DNA of 64,000 bases, from assembly GCF_900489465.1 (NCBI RefSeq), contig NZ_UEFQ01000013.1, positions 837,955 through 901,954 of the forward strand. The letters run 5' to 3'. The DNA is from Aequorivita sp. CIP111184 (GTDB taxonomy: Bacteria > Bacteroidota > Bacteroidia > Flavobacteriales > Flavobacteriaceae). The translations under genes and the position numbers were made by a program. The notes under the pieces are model-generated. The model did no database searches, was not told the origin of the DNA, and saw only the letters and a list, made by a program, of their open reading frames with translations. How positions within the stretch are numbered: the first letter of the stretch is position 1; each line of letters opens with the position of its first letter. Of the stretch, positions 24,334 through 35,600 are shown piece by piece.

Positions 24334-25665
24334 ATGGAAACAAAAAAAATTCCATCTGTTTCTGCTTTTCGGTTTTTGGTACATTCAACCCAAATCCTTA
24401 AAAATCCATTGCCTTTTCACCATAAAAACTTTGAAACCAAAGGTGATACCTTTCGGTTAAAATTAGGTTTTGGAAATTCGGTTATTTTTTCACGTGATGC
24501 TGGTTTTGCGCAATATGCACTTCAAAAAAATCATAGAAATTATAAAAAATCACCAATCCAAACTCGAGATCTCTCAAAATATGTGGGTTTTGGATTGTTA
24601 ACTTCTGAAGGAGAACTTTGGCAAAAACAACGCAAATTAATTCAGCCAGCTTTTCATAAAAAACAATTGATAAATCTATTAGACACAATTGATGCAGCTA
24701 TTAAAACGGAACTGCTGAAAATTGAAACAGATAAACCAATAGATATTTTCCCTGTTTTTAATGATTTGGCTTTTCAAACAGTGGTGAAATCACTTTTCAG
24801 TAGTGCGGTTGATCAAAATGAAATAAACAAACTTCAGCAAATAACGGAATCTGCGCAGCAAATGTTGGTGAAAGAGTTGCGTCAACCCTATTTGGGATGG
24901 TGGTTTAAATTAAGCGGACAAATAAAAAAACATATAGCAGAAACTGAAGAAGCACGTACAATTTTGAAAAGACTCGTTAATCAAAGAAGAAATTCTGGCA
25001 AACGTGAAGATGATTTATTAGATATGCTTTTGGATGCGCGCTATGAAGATGGTAGCGCTATGGAAGAAGGTCAGTTGATTGACGAAATTTTAATTCTTTT
25101 TACGGCAGGTCACGAAACCACATCAAACGCACTGACTTTTACTTGTGAGTTGCTAGCCCGAAATCCTATAATTCAAGAAAAACTTCATGCTGAAATAACC
25201 GAAGCAAAAGAGGAATCAGAAACTTTAATGGACTTTATAAAAAATTGTCCTTTCACTAAAAACGTTATTGAAGAATCGCTTCGGTTGTATCCTCCAGCCT
25301 ATTTTATTGATCGTGTGAATATTGAGGAAGATGAATTTAATGGAATGAAAATTCCGAAAAATTCAAGTTTGCTTTTTTCCTTGTTGGAAATTCATACAAA
25401 TCCTGAAAACTGGGACGAACCACAAAAGTTTAAACCCGAACGTTTTTCAGAAGTTAATTCCAGCCATTTTTCTGGACAATATTTTCCTTTTGGCGCCGGT
25501 CCTAGAATGTGCATTGGCAATAATTTTGCGATGTATGAAATGGTTTTGGCTATTGCAGAAATTATGTGGAAATATAAAATTTCTGAAAAGAAAACACCAA
25601 TTGAAATCAAACCATTAATTACCCTTAAGCCAAAAAATGCTATTTTAAAATTCAATTTAAGATAA
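24334..25665 (+). CDS. Cytochrome P450
   Basis: 443 residues, soluble, with no membrane anchor. The I-helix oxygen-binding motif [10 protein letters not shown] is near residue 258, the K-helix ExxR (EESLRLYPP) near 312, the PERF motif (KPERFSE) near 367, and the haem-binding loop [14 protein letters not shown] near 385-398 carries the Cys thiolate ligand. All catalytic signatures are intact, so it is an active monooxygenase; the substrate is unknown and no redox partner gene is adjacent. It starts 9 bases after ruvB and is followed 4 bases later by queG, so it may be cotranscribed with both. Confidence 0.93.
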   Translation: METKKIPSVSAFRFLVHSTQILKNPLPFHHKNFETKGDTFRLKLGFGNSVIFSRDAGFAQYALQKNHRNYKKSPIQTRDLSKYVGFGLLTSEGELWQKQRKLIQPAFHKKQLINLLDTIDAAIKTELLKIETDKPIDIFPVFNDLAFQTVVKSLFSSAVDQNEINKLQQITESAQQMLVKELRQPYLGWWFKLSGQIKKHIAETEEARTILKRLVNQRRNSGKREDDLLDMLLDARYEDGSAMEEGQLIDEILILFTAGHETTSNALTFTCELLARNPIIQEKLHAEITEAKEESETLMDFIKNCPFTKNVIEESLRLYPPAYFIDRVNIEEDEFNGMKIPKNSSLLFSLLEIHTNPENWDEPQKFKPERFSEVNSSHFSGQYFPFGAGPRMCIGNNFAMYEMVLAIAEIMWKYKISEKKTPIEIKPLITLKPKNAILKFNLR

Positions 25666-25669
25666 TTGG

Positions 25670-26596
25670 GTGATTCAGAATTCTTCAAAATATTCGCAAT
25701 TAATAAAAGCCGAGGCAAAACGACTTGGTTTTATTTCCTGCGGAATAAGCAAAGCTGAATTTCTGGAGCAAGAAGCACCGCGTCTTGAAAATTGGCTCAA
25801 CAATAATATGCATGGTGAAACGGCCTATATGGAAAACCATTTCGACAAAAGGTTGGATCCCACATTACTTGTTCCAGATTCCAAAAGTGTTATTTCTTTA
25901 TTGCTGAATTATTTTCCTTCGGAAATGCAAACTTCAGAAACCTATAAAATTTCAAAATATGCTTATGGCGCCGATTATCATTTCGTCATAAAAGAAAAAC
26001 TGAAGCAATTAATGGATTTCATTTCTGCAGAAATTGGCGATGTGCACGGTCGGGCGTTTGTAGATTCTGCGCCGGTTTTAGACAAGGCTTGGGCCGCAAA
26101 AAGCGGTTTGGGATGGATTGGCAAGCACAGCAATTTACTCACCAAGCAATTGGGTTCTTTCTATTTTATTGCTGAATTAATTGTTGATTTAGATTTGGAG
26201 TATGACACGCCCGTAACAGACCACTGCGGAAGTTGCACTGCCTGCATAGACGCTTGCCCCACCAATGCAATTGTTGGAGATAAAGTTGTAGACGGCAGTA
26301 AATGTATTTCCTATTTTACGATTGAACTGAAAAATGAAATCCCAATATCTCAAAAAGGTAATTTTAAAGATTGGATGTTTGGTTGTGATATTTGTCAAGA
26401 TGTTTGCCCGTGGAACCGTTTCAGTAAACCGCACAACGAACCACTTTTTAATCCAAATCCTGAAATGCTCTCAATGTCCAAAAAAGATTGGGAAGAAATA
26501 ACCGAAGAAGTTTTTCAGAAAATATTTAAGAACAGTGCAGTGAAACGCACAAAATTTTCTGGATTGACGCGCAATATAAACTTCCTGAAAGATTAA
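25670..26596 (+). CDS. queG: Epoxyqueuosine reductase QueG
   Basis: 308 residues beginning at a GTG codon at 25670; no ATG lies close enough to the conserved N-terminus ([20 protein letters not shown]). The DUF1730 cobalamin-binding part comes first, then [10 protein letters not shown]. Two 4Fe-4S clusters follow, with [15 protein letters not shown] and C...[11 protein letters not shown]. The enzyme reduces epoxyqueuosine to queuosine at tRNA position 34, the last step of queuosine synthesis, using cobalamin. It is about 50-70 residues shorter than the E. coli protein, because it lacks the C-terminal HEAT-like repeat. Confidence 0.93.
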   Translation: MIQNSSKYSQLIKAEAKRLGFISCGISKAEFLEQEAPRLENWLNNNMHGETAYMENHFDKRLDPTLLVPDSKSVISLLLNYFPSEMQTSETYKISKYAYGADYHFVIKEKLKQLMDFISAEIGDVHGRAFVDSAPVLDKAWAAKSGLGWIGKHSNLLTKQLGSFYFIAELIVDLDLEYDTPVTDHCGSCTACIDACPTNAIVGDKVVDGSKCISYFTIELKNEIPISQKGNFKDWMFGCDICQDVCPWNRFSKPHNEPLFNPNPEMLSMSKKDWEEITEEVFQKIFKNSAVKRTKFSGLTRNINFLKD

Positions 26597-26605
26597 CCAT
26601 TAAAA

Positions 26606-26636
26606 TTGCTTCCTTTCGGTTAACCGAGTAACTTTG
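26606..26636 (+). promoter_or_regulatory. Promoter of maeB
   Basis: TTG at 26606-26608, a 20-base spacer, then TAACTTTG at 26629-26636: a full Bacteroidetes primary-sigma promoter. Transcription should begin near 26643, 15 bases before the ATG. Confidence 0.6.
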
Positions 26637-26657
26637 TAAATTACAAAATTGAAACTT

Positions 26658-28940
26658 ATGAGCAAGCAAAGCAAACGTCGCGAGGCCTTACTATATCACG
26701 CAAAACCAAGACCTGGTAAAATCCAGGTGGTTCCAACAAAAAGTTATTCAACACAACGGGATCTTTCCTTGGCATATTCACCCGGTGTTGCAGATCCTTG
26801 TCTTGAAATTGAAAAGGAAGTCAATAATGTGTATAAGTACACAAATAAAGGAAACCTTGTAGCTGTAATTTCAAACGGAACTGCGGTTTTGGGATTGGGA
26901 AATATTGGTCCCGAAGCCTCCAAGCCTGTGATGGAGGGTAAGGCGTTACTTTTCAAAATTTTTGCAGATATTGATGTTTTCGATATTGAAATAGGTACAG
27001 AAAACATTGATGAATTCATAGCAACTGTAAAAAACATTGCACCAACTTTTGGCGGAATTAATCTTGAAGATATAAAAGCCCCCGAAGCTTTTGAAATTGA
27101 AAGAAGGTTGAAGGAAGAGCTTAACATTCCTGTGATGCATGATGACCAACATGGAACCGCAATCATTTCGGCGGCTGCATTACTCAATGCCTTGGAAATT
27201 TCAGAAAAAAAGATTGAAAATGTTTCAATAGTTATTAGTGGTGCTGGCGCTGCGGCGGTTTCGTGTACGCGACTTTATAAAGCTTTTGGCGCAAAGCCCG
27301 AAAATATCGTAATGCTTGACAGCAAAGGTGTTATTCGCAAAGATCGCGAAAGTCTTACAGATGAAAAAGCAGAATTTGCTTCGCATCGTAAAATTGATAC
27401 GTTGCAAGAAGCAATGAAAGATGCCGACGTTTTTGTTGGTCTTTCTGTTAAAAATATTGTTACGCCAGAAATGCTCTTGAGCATGGCTCCCAATCCAATT
27501 GTGTTCGCAATGGCCAATCCCGACCCAGAGATTGAATATGATTTGGCTGTTAAAACGCGCAAAGATATCATTATGGCTACAGGGCGTAGCGATCATCCTA
27601 ATCAAGTGAACAATGTACTAGGGTTTCCGTTTATTTTCCGCGGAGCGTTAGATGTTCGAGCAACTAAAATTAACGAAGCCATGAAAATGGCCGCTGTAAA
27701 AGCATTGGCAGATTTGGCTAAAGAACCCGTACCAGAACAAGTAAATATTGCCTACGGTGAAACGAAACTTACCTTTGGAAAGGAATACATCATCCCAAAA
27801 CCTTTTGATCCACGTTTGATTGCCACCGTTCCACCCGCAGTTGCGAAGGCCGCAATGGAAAGTGGAGTAGCTACAACAGATATTACAGACTGGGAAAAAT
27901 ATCAGGATGAGCTTTATGAGCGAATGGGTAGCGATAACAAAATTGTTCGCCTATTGGTAAATCGCGCGAAATTAAATCCGAAACGAATTGTTTTCGCTGA
28001 GGCAGATCATTTGGATGTGTTGAAAGCTGCACAGATTGTTCATGAAGAAGGTATTGGTATACCGGTTTTATTGGGCAGAAAGGAAATTATTCTTGAGCTG
28101 ATGGAGCAAATTGACTTTGATGCTGAACTAGAAATCATTGATCCAAAAAGTGACGAACATTCTGATAAACTTCAGCATTACGCCCGAAAACTTTGGGAGA
28201 AACGCAGACGAAGCGGCATTTCACTTTATACAGCGGAAAAACTGATAAGAGAACGCAATTACTTTGCTGGAATGATGTTGAGCGAAGGCGATGTGGACTG
28301 TATGATCTCAGGTTATTCGCGATCCTATCCTTCCGTAGTAGTTCCGGTTTTTGAAACTGTTGGTAGATTTGAAGGAGTAACGAAAGTTGCAACAACAAAC
28401 TTGATGCTTACCAAAAGAGGGCCGTTGTTTTTTTCAGATACATCCATAAATATTGACCCCACTGCTAAAGAGCTTGCGAAGATTGCCCAAATGACGAATT
28501 ACACAATGAAAATGTTCGGATTACAACCTGTGATTGCAATGATTAGTTACGCTAACTTTGGTTCTTCTAAAGATCCGCACGCGGCAAAAGTGCGCGAGGC
28601 TGTGGACTTGCTTCACAAAAGTAATCCAGATATGATTGTTGATGGCGAACTTCAGGCAGATTTCGCTTTAAATCCAGAATTGCTTCAAAAGAAATTTCCA
28701 TTTTCAAAACTGGCAGGAAAAAAAGTGAACGCACTTATTTTTCCGAACCTCGATTCTGCCAATAGTAATTATAAATTGTTGAAAGAACTGAACGGTGTGG
28801 AATCTATTGGCCCAATAATGTTGGGAATGAGAAAACCTGTGCATATTCTGCAGTTGGGCGCTAGCGTTGAGGAAATGGTAAATATGAGTGCCGTGGCGGT
28901 TGTAGATGCACAGCAGAAGGAGAAGCGCGTGCGGGATTAA
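26658..28940 (+). CDS. maeB: NADP-dependent malic enzyme with phosphotransacetylase-like C-terminal domain
   Basis: 760 residues from the ATG at 26658 (MSKQSKRREALLYH). An in-frame TTG at 26649 is less likely, because it is only about 6 bases from the expected transcript start. Residues 1-430 are malic enzyme, with catalytic motifs SLAYSPGVADPC, MHDDQHGTAIISAAALLNAL and the Rossmann loop ISGAGAAAVSC. Residues about 440-755 resemble phosphate acetyltransferase (CMISGYSRSYPSVVVPVFE, and a DGELQADFALN motif). In such MaeB proteins the second domain is a regulatory acetyl-CoA sensor rather than an active enzyme. The reaction is malate to pyruvate plus CO2 with NADPH. Confidence 0.95.
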   Translation: MSKQSKRREALLYHAKPRPGKIQVVPTKSYSTQRDLSLAYSPGVADPCLEIEKEVNNVYKYTNKGNLVAVISNGTAVLGLGNIGPEASKPVMEGKALLFKIFADIDVFDIEIGTENIDEFIATVKNIAPTFGGINLEDIKAPEAFEIERRLKEELNIPVMHDDQHGTAIISAAALLNALEISEKKIENVSIVISGAGAAAVSCTRLYKAFGAKPENIVMLDSKGVIRKDRESLTDEKAEFASHRKIDTLQEAMKDADVFVGLSVKNIVTPEMLLSMAPNPIVFAMANPDPEIEYDLAVKTRKDIIMATGRSDHPNQVNNVLGFPFIFRGALDVRATKINEAMKMAAVKALADLAKEPVPEQVNIAYGETKLTFGKEYIIPKPFDPRLIATVPPAVAKAAMESGVATTDITDWEKYQDELYERMGSDNKIVRLLVNRAKLNPKRIVFAEADHLDVLKAAQIVHEEGIGIPVLLGRKEIILELMEQIDFDAELEIIDPKSDEHSDKLQHYARKLWEKRRRSGISLYTAEKLIRERNYFAGMMLSEGDVDCMISGYSRSYPSVVVPVFETVGRFEGVTKVATTNLMLTKRGPLFFSDTSINIDPTAKELAKIAQMTNYTMKMFGLQPVIAMISYANFGSSKDPHAAKVREAVDLLHKSNPDMIVDGELQADFALNPELLQKKFPFSKLAGKKVNALIFPNLDSANSNYKLLKELNGVESIGPIMLGMRKPVHILQLGASVEEMVNMSAVAVVDAQQKEKRVRD

Positions 28941-29014
28941 GGAAGCAAGTAATTGCTCAGAATCTTACCAAATATTTTCACAAAAACCCCAATGGCAGTT
29001 GTAAATAATTATAC

Positions 29015-29022
29015 TATATTTG
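29015..29022 (+). promoter_or_regulatory. -7 box of ruvA-sprA
   Basis: TATATTTG matches TAnnTTTG, 24 bases before the ruvA ATG. No TTG at the preferred 20-base spacing. Confidence 0.45.
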
Positions 29023-29045
29023 AGCCTTTAAGTTTTTGTTAACAT

Positions 29046-29627
29046 ATGATAACCCATATACAGGGCAGACTGGTTGAAAAAAACCCGACAGATGTAGTGA
29101 TAGATTGCAATGGAGTAGGGTACTTTATCAATATTTCCTTGCACACATTTTCCGAAATCCCCTCCGGTGAAAATGTTAAATTGTTTACTCATTTACTCGT
29201 TAGGGAAGATGCCCATATTTTATATGGATTTTCTAGTGTTGCAGAACGTGAAATATTTAGGTTGTTGATTAGCGTTTCCGGAGTGGGGGCGAGTATCGCA
29301 AGAACGATGCTTTCATCTTTGGCGCCAGAACAGGTTTTGGATGCAATTTCATTGAACGATATTACAACAATCCAATCAGTAAAGGGAATAGGGGCCAAAA
29401 CTGCGCAACGTGTGGTTCTGGATTTAAAAGATAAGATTTTAAAAGTATACGGTTTGTCGTCTATTTCTTCCGGAACAAGCAATACGAACAAAAATGAAGC
29501 GTTATCTGCTTTGGAGACATTAGGTTTTAACAGAAAATTGGCAGAAAAAGTCTGTGATAAAATTGTTAATGAAAATTCTCAGGCTTCGGTTGAAATGATT
29601 ATTAAGCAAGCTTTAAAAAATTTGTAA
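29046..29627 (+). CDS. ruvA: Holliday junction branch-migration protein RuvA
   Basis: 193 residues, normal length. Domain I is the OB fold (MITHIQGRLVEKNPTDVVID). Domain II has two helix-hairpin-helix motifs (LISVSGVGASIARTML and IQSVKGIGAKTAQRVVLDL). Domain III, the RuvB-contacting helical part, is ALSALETLGFNRKLAEKVC. It binds four-way junctions and recruits RuvB. It is followed 3 bases later by sprA; the ruvA-sprA pairing is characteristic of flavobacteria. Confidence 0.96.
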   Translation: MITHIQGRLVEKNPTDVVIDCNGVGYFINISLHTFSEIPSGENVKLFTHLLVREDAHILYGFSSVAEREIFRLLISVSGVGASIARTMLSSLAPEQVLDAISLNDITTIQSVKGIGAKTAQRVVLDLKDKILKVYGLSSISSGTSNTNKNEALSALETLGFNRKLAEKVCDKIVNENSQASVEMIIKQALKNL

Positions 29628-29630
29628 AAT

Positions 29631-32600
29631 TTGAAGGCAAAAAATTACGTTTACAAGGGTGGCTTTTTCAAGCTTTTAGCAATAGTAAGTTTCATTTTCG
29701 TCAGCAATGCTTCGCGGGCGCAGGACACAACTGTAGTTGGCAGTGAGATGGGAAGGATGGATCTTCCCACGCCCGTTAGCATTCAGGATTTATATACGTA
29801 TGATCCTATAACTGACAGATATATCTATACCCAAACCTTGGGTGGCTTTAATATCTCATATCCAATAATTCTTACTCCTCAGGAATATCAGAGACTTATT
29901 CAAGAGGAGCAGATGAAGGCATATTTCAAAGAAAAAATTGATGCTACCGATGGTAGAAAAGAAGGTTCTGAGGAACAACAAAAAAACTTGCTTCCAACTT
30001 TTTATGTGAATTCAAACTTCTTTGAATCCATTTTTGGCGGTAACACCATTGAAGTAATCCCGCAAGGTTCTGTAGAAATGGATCTTGGTTTACTGTATAC
30101 AAAACAGGATAATCCACAATTTTCTCCACGAAACAGAAGCAATTTCTCTTTTGATTTTGACCAAAGAATCAGTTTAAGTCTTTTAGCAAAAGTGGGAACA
30201 AGACTTCAAGTTACGGCAAATTACGATACTGAAAGCACCTTTGATTTCCAAAACCAAATAAAGCTAGAATACACTCCAACGGAAGACGACATCATTCAAA
30301 AAATTGAAGTTGGTAACGTGAGTATGCCGTTGAACAGTTCTTTAATTCAAGGAGCGCAAAGTCTTTTTGGGGTAAAAACACAACTTCAGTTTGGAAAAAC
30401 CACAATCACGGGAGTTTTCTCTGAACAAAAATCTGAAACGCGCACAGTTAGTGCCGAAGGTGGTGCGACCATTACAGATTTTGAACTTTTCGCTTTAGAT
30501 TATGACGATAACCGTCACTTCTTTTTAGGGCATTATTTTAGGGACAATTACGACCGTTCTTTACAACAATATCCTTTCATAAACAGTAACGTGCAGATTA
30601 CCCGAATGGAAGTTTGGATAACAAACCGTACAAGTCGCACCGAAAACGTACGCAATATTGTGGCTTTGCAGGATATAGGTGAATCTGATCCATTAAATGT
30701 GGGATTGAATTTGCCGCCGGGAGGTTTTATAAACGCCAGCAGAAATGCCTATCCTGATAACGGAAATAACGATTTTAATCCTTTTGGGATTGACCGAGCA
30801 GGAGTTCAAACAATTCTTAATTCTGCTATTCGTGATGTTGCAACTGTTCGTCAAGGTTTTACTGGCGTGCAGGTGAGCGAAGGCGTAGATTATGTAACGC
30901 TGGAAAATGCAAGAAGATTGGATTCGGGAGAGTATTCGCTTAACTCCCAATTGGGTTACATTTCCTTAAATCAAAAATTGAATAACGATGAAGTTTTAGC
31001 TGTTTCATACCAATTTACCGTAAACGGAAAAGTCTATCAAGTGGGAGAATTTTCAAATGACGGAGTAGAAGCAAACGGAGGAATGCAGCCTGGTGGTGGA
31101 AACCCACCACCTGGAGAGGAAGGTGGCCTAGCGCAAAACCTAGTTGTAAAACTTTTGAAGAGCAGTATTACCAATGTGCAAGAGCCAATTTGGGATTTGA
31201 TGATGAAAAACATCTATCCAATTGGTGCGTATCAACTTGAAAAAGACGATTTCAAACTGAACATTCTTTATACAGATCCTTCTCCGCTAAACTATATTAA
31301 GGAAGCACAAGCATCTGTTGGCCATCCAGCCGCAGATTTGCCGGATGATGTAAAGGACCAAATTCTTCTAAAAGTTTTCAATCTGGACAGACTGAACTTC
31401 AATAATGACCCCCAACAGGGCGGTGACGGTTTCTTTGATTTTCTTCCGGGGATAACGGTTGATGCACAGAACGGCCGAATTATTTTCACAACGGTTGAAC
31501 CATTTGGAAAAAATTTATTCGACAAATTAAACGTTCCCGCAGTGCCAGCTACCTATAGCATGCCCGATACATATAACGCCAACCAAGACAAATACGTTTT
31601 TAGAACGCTTTATACCGGAACAAAAACACAGGCAGAACAACAGGAAAGCGAGAAAAATAAATTTCAGTTAAAGGGAAGTTACAAATCTACTGGCGCTGAT
31701 GGAATTGCTATTGGGGCGTTCAACATTCCACAAGGATCGGTTACCGTAACTGCTGGAGGAAGAACGTTGGTTGAAGGTGTAGATTATACCGTTAACTATC
31801 AACTTGGACGGGTGCAAATTTTGGATCCTTCTTTACTTAACAGCAATATTCCTATTTCCGTAAGCACAGAAAACAATTCACTTTTTGGACAACAGAGCAA
31901 GCGCTTTACAGGTTTAAACGTGGAGCACAAATTCAGCGATAAATTTCTGGTTGGTGCAACCTATTTAAATCTGAATGAACGTCCATTGACGCAAAAATCC
32001 TCTTATGGAGCTGAGCCAATTAACAACACTATTTTTGGAGTAAATGTAAATTATTCAACCGAAGTTCCATTTCTGACAAGAATGGTAAACCATTTGCCAA
32101 ACATTGATACCGATGTGGAATCCAATGTATCCCTACGCGGTGAATTTGCATATTTGAAACCTGGTGCGCCAAAAGTTTCAGATTTCAATGGAAAAACAAC
32201 TTCTTATGTTGACGATTTTGAATCATCGCAAACAGGTAACGATATAAGCACACCATCCAGCTGGTCCCTGTCCAGTGCGCCAATTGGCTACGGCGGCGAA
32301 TTTGACAATGATAATTTAGAATATAATTATGACCGGGCAAAACTTTCTTGGTACACTATTGACCCAATTTTCTACAGCAGTCAGCGTCCGGACGGAATTA
32401 ACGACGAAGATCTTTCTTCGCCATTTACACGACGGGTTTTTAGAGATGAAATTTTCCCAAACCAAGATATCATCCAAGGACAGACTCAAGCTTTGTTCAC
32501 TTTAGATTTAGCTTATTATCCTTCACAGCGTGGGGAATACAACTATAATCCAGAAGCTGCCGGTACAAATACACTTCCCAACCCAGAGAACCGTTTTGGA

Positions 32601-35600
32601 GGAATTATGCGACAGCTTACCACCACAGATTTTGAAAAATCAAATGTGGAATATATTCAGTTTTGGGTAATGGACCCTTTCATTTACGAAGAAAACAACG
32701 GGAACCCAGGTGGTGAATTAAATTTCAACCTCGGAAGTGTTTCTGAAGATGTATTGAAGGATGGAAGAAAGCAATATGAAAACGGATTACCAAAAGACGG
32801 TCTGGACGGAAATACAACCAACACGGCTTGGGGTAAAGTGCCAAGTAACCAATCTTTGGTTTATACTTTTGATTCGGAAGGGCAAGAAAGAACTAACCAA
32901 GATATTGGCTTTGACGGTTTGAACAATGGGGAGGAAGGAGCAAGATTCCCGGCTTTTGCTGGCCTTCCCGATCCAGCGAATGATGATTACCAGTACTTCC
33001 TGCAAGCAGAAGGAAGTGTGTTGGACCGTTACTTACAATATAATGGAACGCAAGGCAACTCTCCTGTAGAAGTTACAAACACAAACCGCGGAAGTACCAC
33101 ACAACCGGATGTGGAAGATATAAATCGTGACAATACCATGAACACGATTGAAAGTTATTACGAGTACAATGTTAAAATGTTTCCTGGAATGAACAGGGAA
33201 AACAACAGCTATATAGCTGACATAAAGGAACTGGAGATAACAACACAAGACAATAACGTAATACCGGTTCGTTGGGTACAGTTTAAAATTCCAATTAGCA
33301 AGCCAGACGAAGCTGTTAATGGTATTTCAGATTTCAGATCCATCCGTTTTATGCGTATGTTCCTTGCGAAGTTTTCACAAAGCACGGTACTTCGTTTTGG
33401 AACAATGGAATTGGTGCGAGGCGATTACAGAAGATTTGAGCAAACTTTGGATAACGTAACTTTTGAAGATCCTGCAAATGATGATACACTCTTTGAAGTG
33501 CAATCAGTAAGCATCGAAGAAAATGAAAACCGTGAGCCTATTCCTTATAGATTGCCTCCAGGGCTAGTGCGTGAGGAATTGAACAACAATAACAATATTA
33601 TTCGTGAGAATGAACAGTCGCTTTCTTTACGAGTTTGTGGATTAGAACCAAATGATGGGCGTTCTGTTTATAAAAATTTCAATGTGGATATGCGCCAATA
33701 TAAAAACCTTGAAATGTTTATTCACGCAGAATCCATTATAAGTGACATCAATTCAACGGAATTAACAAATGGACAATTAGTTGCATTTATACGTTTGGGG
33801 AATGACCTTACCAATAATTATTACGAAGTTCAAATACCTTTAAACCCAACAAACTTTGGCGCCAGCAGCGCTGAAGAAGTTTGGCCAGAGGCAAACAGAA
33901 TGAACCTTCCTTTGGAATTGTTGCAAGAAGTAAAAACAAAGACAATAGAATTTTTTAAGAATAATCCAAACGCGGATCCAACAAAAGTCAAGTTTTATGA
34001 ACCAGGTGATCTTGAAGGTGCTATGCCGGGTGGTCAAAACCCGTTGACAATTGGTATTAAAGGAAATCCAAGTTTTGGTAATGTTAGAACCATTATGTTA
34101 GGGGTTCGAAATACAACAGGCAATGACGTGTGTGGAGAAGTTTGGTTTAACGAACTTAGAATGTCTGAACTTAAAAATCAAGGTGGTTGGGCAGCAGTTG
34201 TTAGTATGGATGCCAACATTGCAGATTTTGCAACCGTTAGCGCCACCGGAAAAAGAAGTACAATTGGTTTTGGTTCCATAGAGCAAGGTCCTAACCAAAG
34301 AAGTCGTGAAGATTTACAGCAGTATGATGTAGTTACAAACGTTAATCTTGGGCAATTAATGCCAAAGAAATGGGGAATACAACTACCATTTAATTATGGC
34401 CGCTCAGAAGAATTGATAACTCCCCAATACGACCCAGAATTTCAGGATATTGAACTGGATACAAGACTAAAAAATACGGAAGATTCTGCTGAAAAAGATA
34501 GAATAAAAGAGCAGGCCGTAGATTATACGAAACGCCAAAGTGTGAACTTTATTGGAGTTCGAAAAGAACGTACCGGAGAAAGCAAACCTAAATTTTATGA
34601 CGTAGAAAATTTAACGGGATCGTTTTCATATAACCAAACAGATCATCACGATTTTGAAGTGGAAGATGCACTTGAACAAAACGTGCGTGCAGGAGCTACG
34701 TATAACTATAACTTTGTAGCAAAACCTGTTGAACCTTTTAAAAAGAACGATTCATTATTTACAGGAAAATACTGGCAATTCCTTAAGGATTTCAACTTTA
34801 ACTATTTGCCTTCCAATATTTCGGTAAGCTCTAATATTACACGTCAATACAATGAACAAAAATTTAGGGAGATTGATTTGCTTCAGGACAATATTGGACT
34901 TCCAAAATTGTACCAACGAAACTTCCTTTATGATTGGCAATATACCATAAACCATAACTTAACGAAATCATTACGTTTCAATTTTACATCTTCCAACAAC
35001 ATGATTGTAAACAATTATTTGGATGATGATGGTTTCGTTAATAACGAAATTGGTGTTTGGGATGGTTTCTTTGATATTGGAAGCCCAAACCAGCATTTTC
35101 AATCACTACAGGTTAATTATGATTTGCCTTTCAGCAAGTTTCCATTCCTGAAATTTCTAAGAGCTACCTATTCTTATACCGGCGATTATCAATGGCAGAA
35201 GAGTAGTGATCTTTTCAACGAAATACCAATTCAGTTGAGTGATGGAACCACAAACACCTATAATTTGGGTAACTCCATTCAAAATGCTAGTACGCATCAA
35301 ATTAATTCTAGCATAGATATGAACGGTTTTTACCGTTATGTGGGACTTACAAAAATTAGAAAAAGCAAGGCTAAAAGTTCTTTAGGAGACGAAGGGAAAG
35401 GTGACGGCGACATCAAAGGCGGGGAAAAAGGTGCCGGTAAAGAAGAAAAAAATACCAGGGAAAACAAGCTAGATGAAGATAAGAATGGGGCACTTTCAAA
35501 TGGAAAAACGGGCTCTCCAAATGTTCTTGGGGGAGGTGCTACGGGTAATCAGGGTGGACTGAATGCAGGAGACAAAGCTTTAAATACGGCTATTGGTTTT

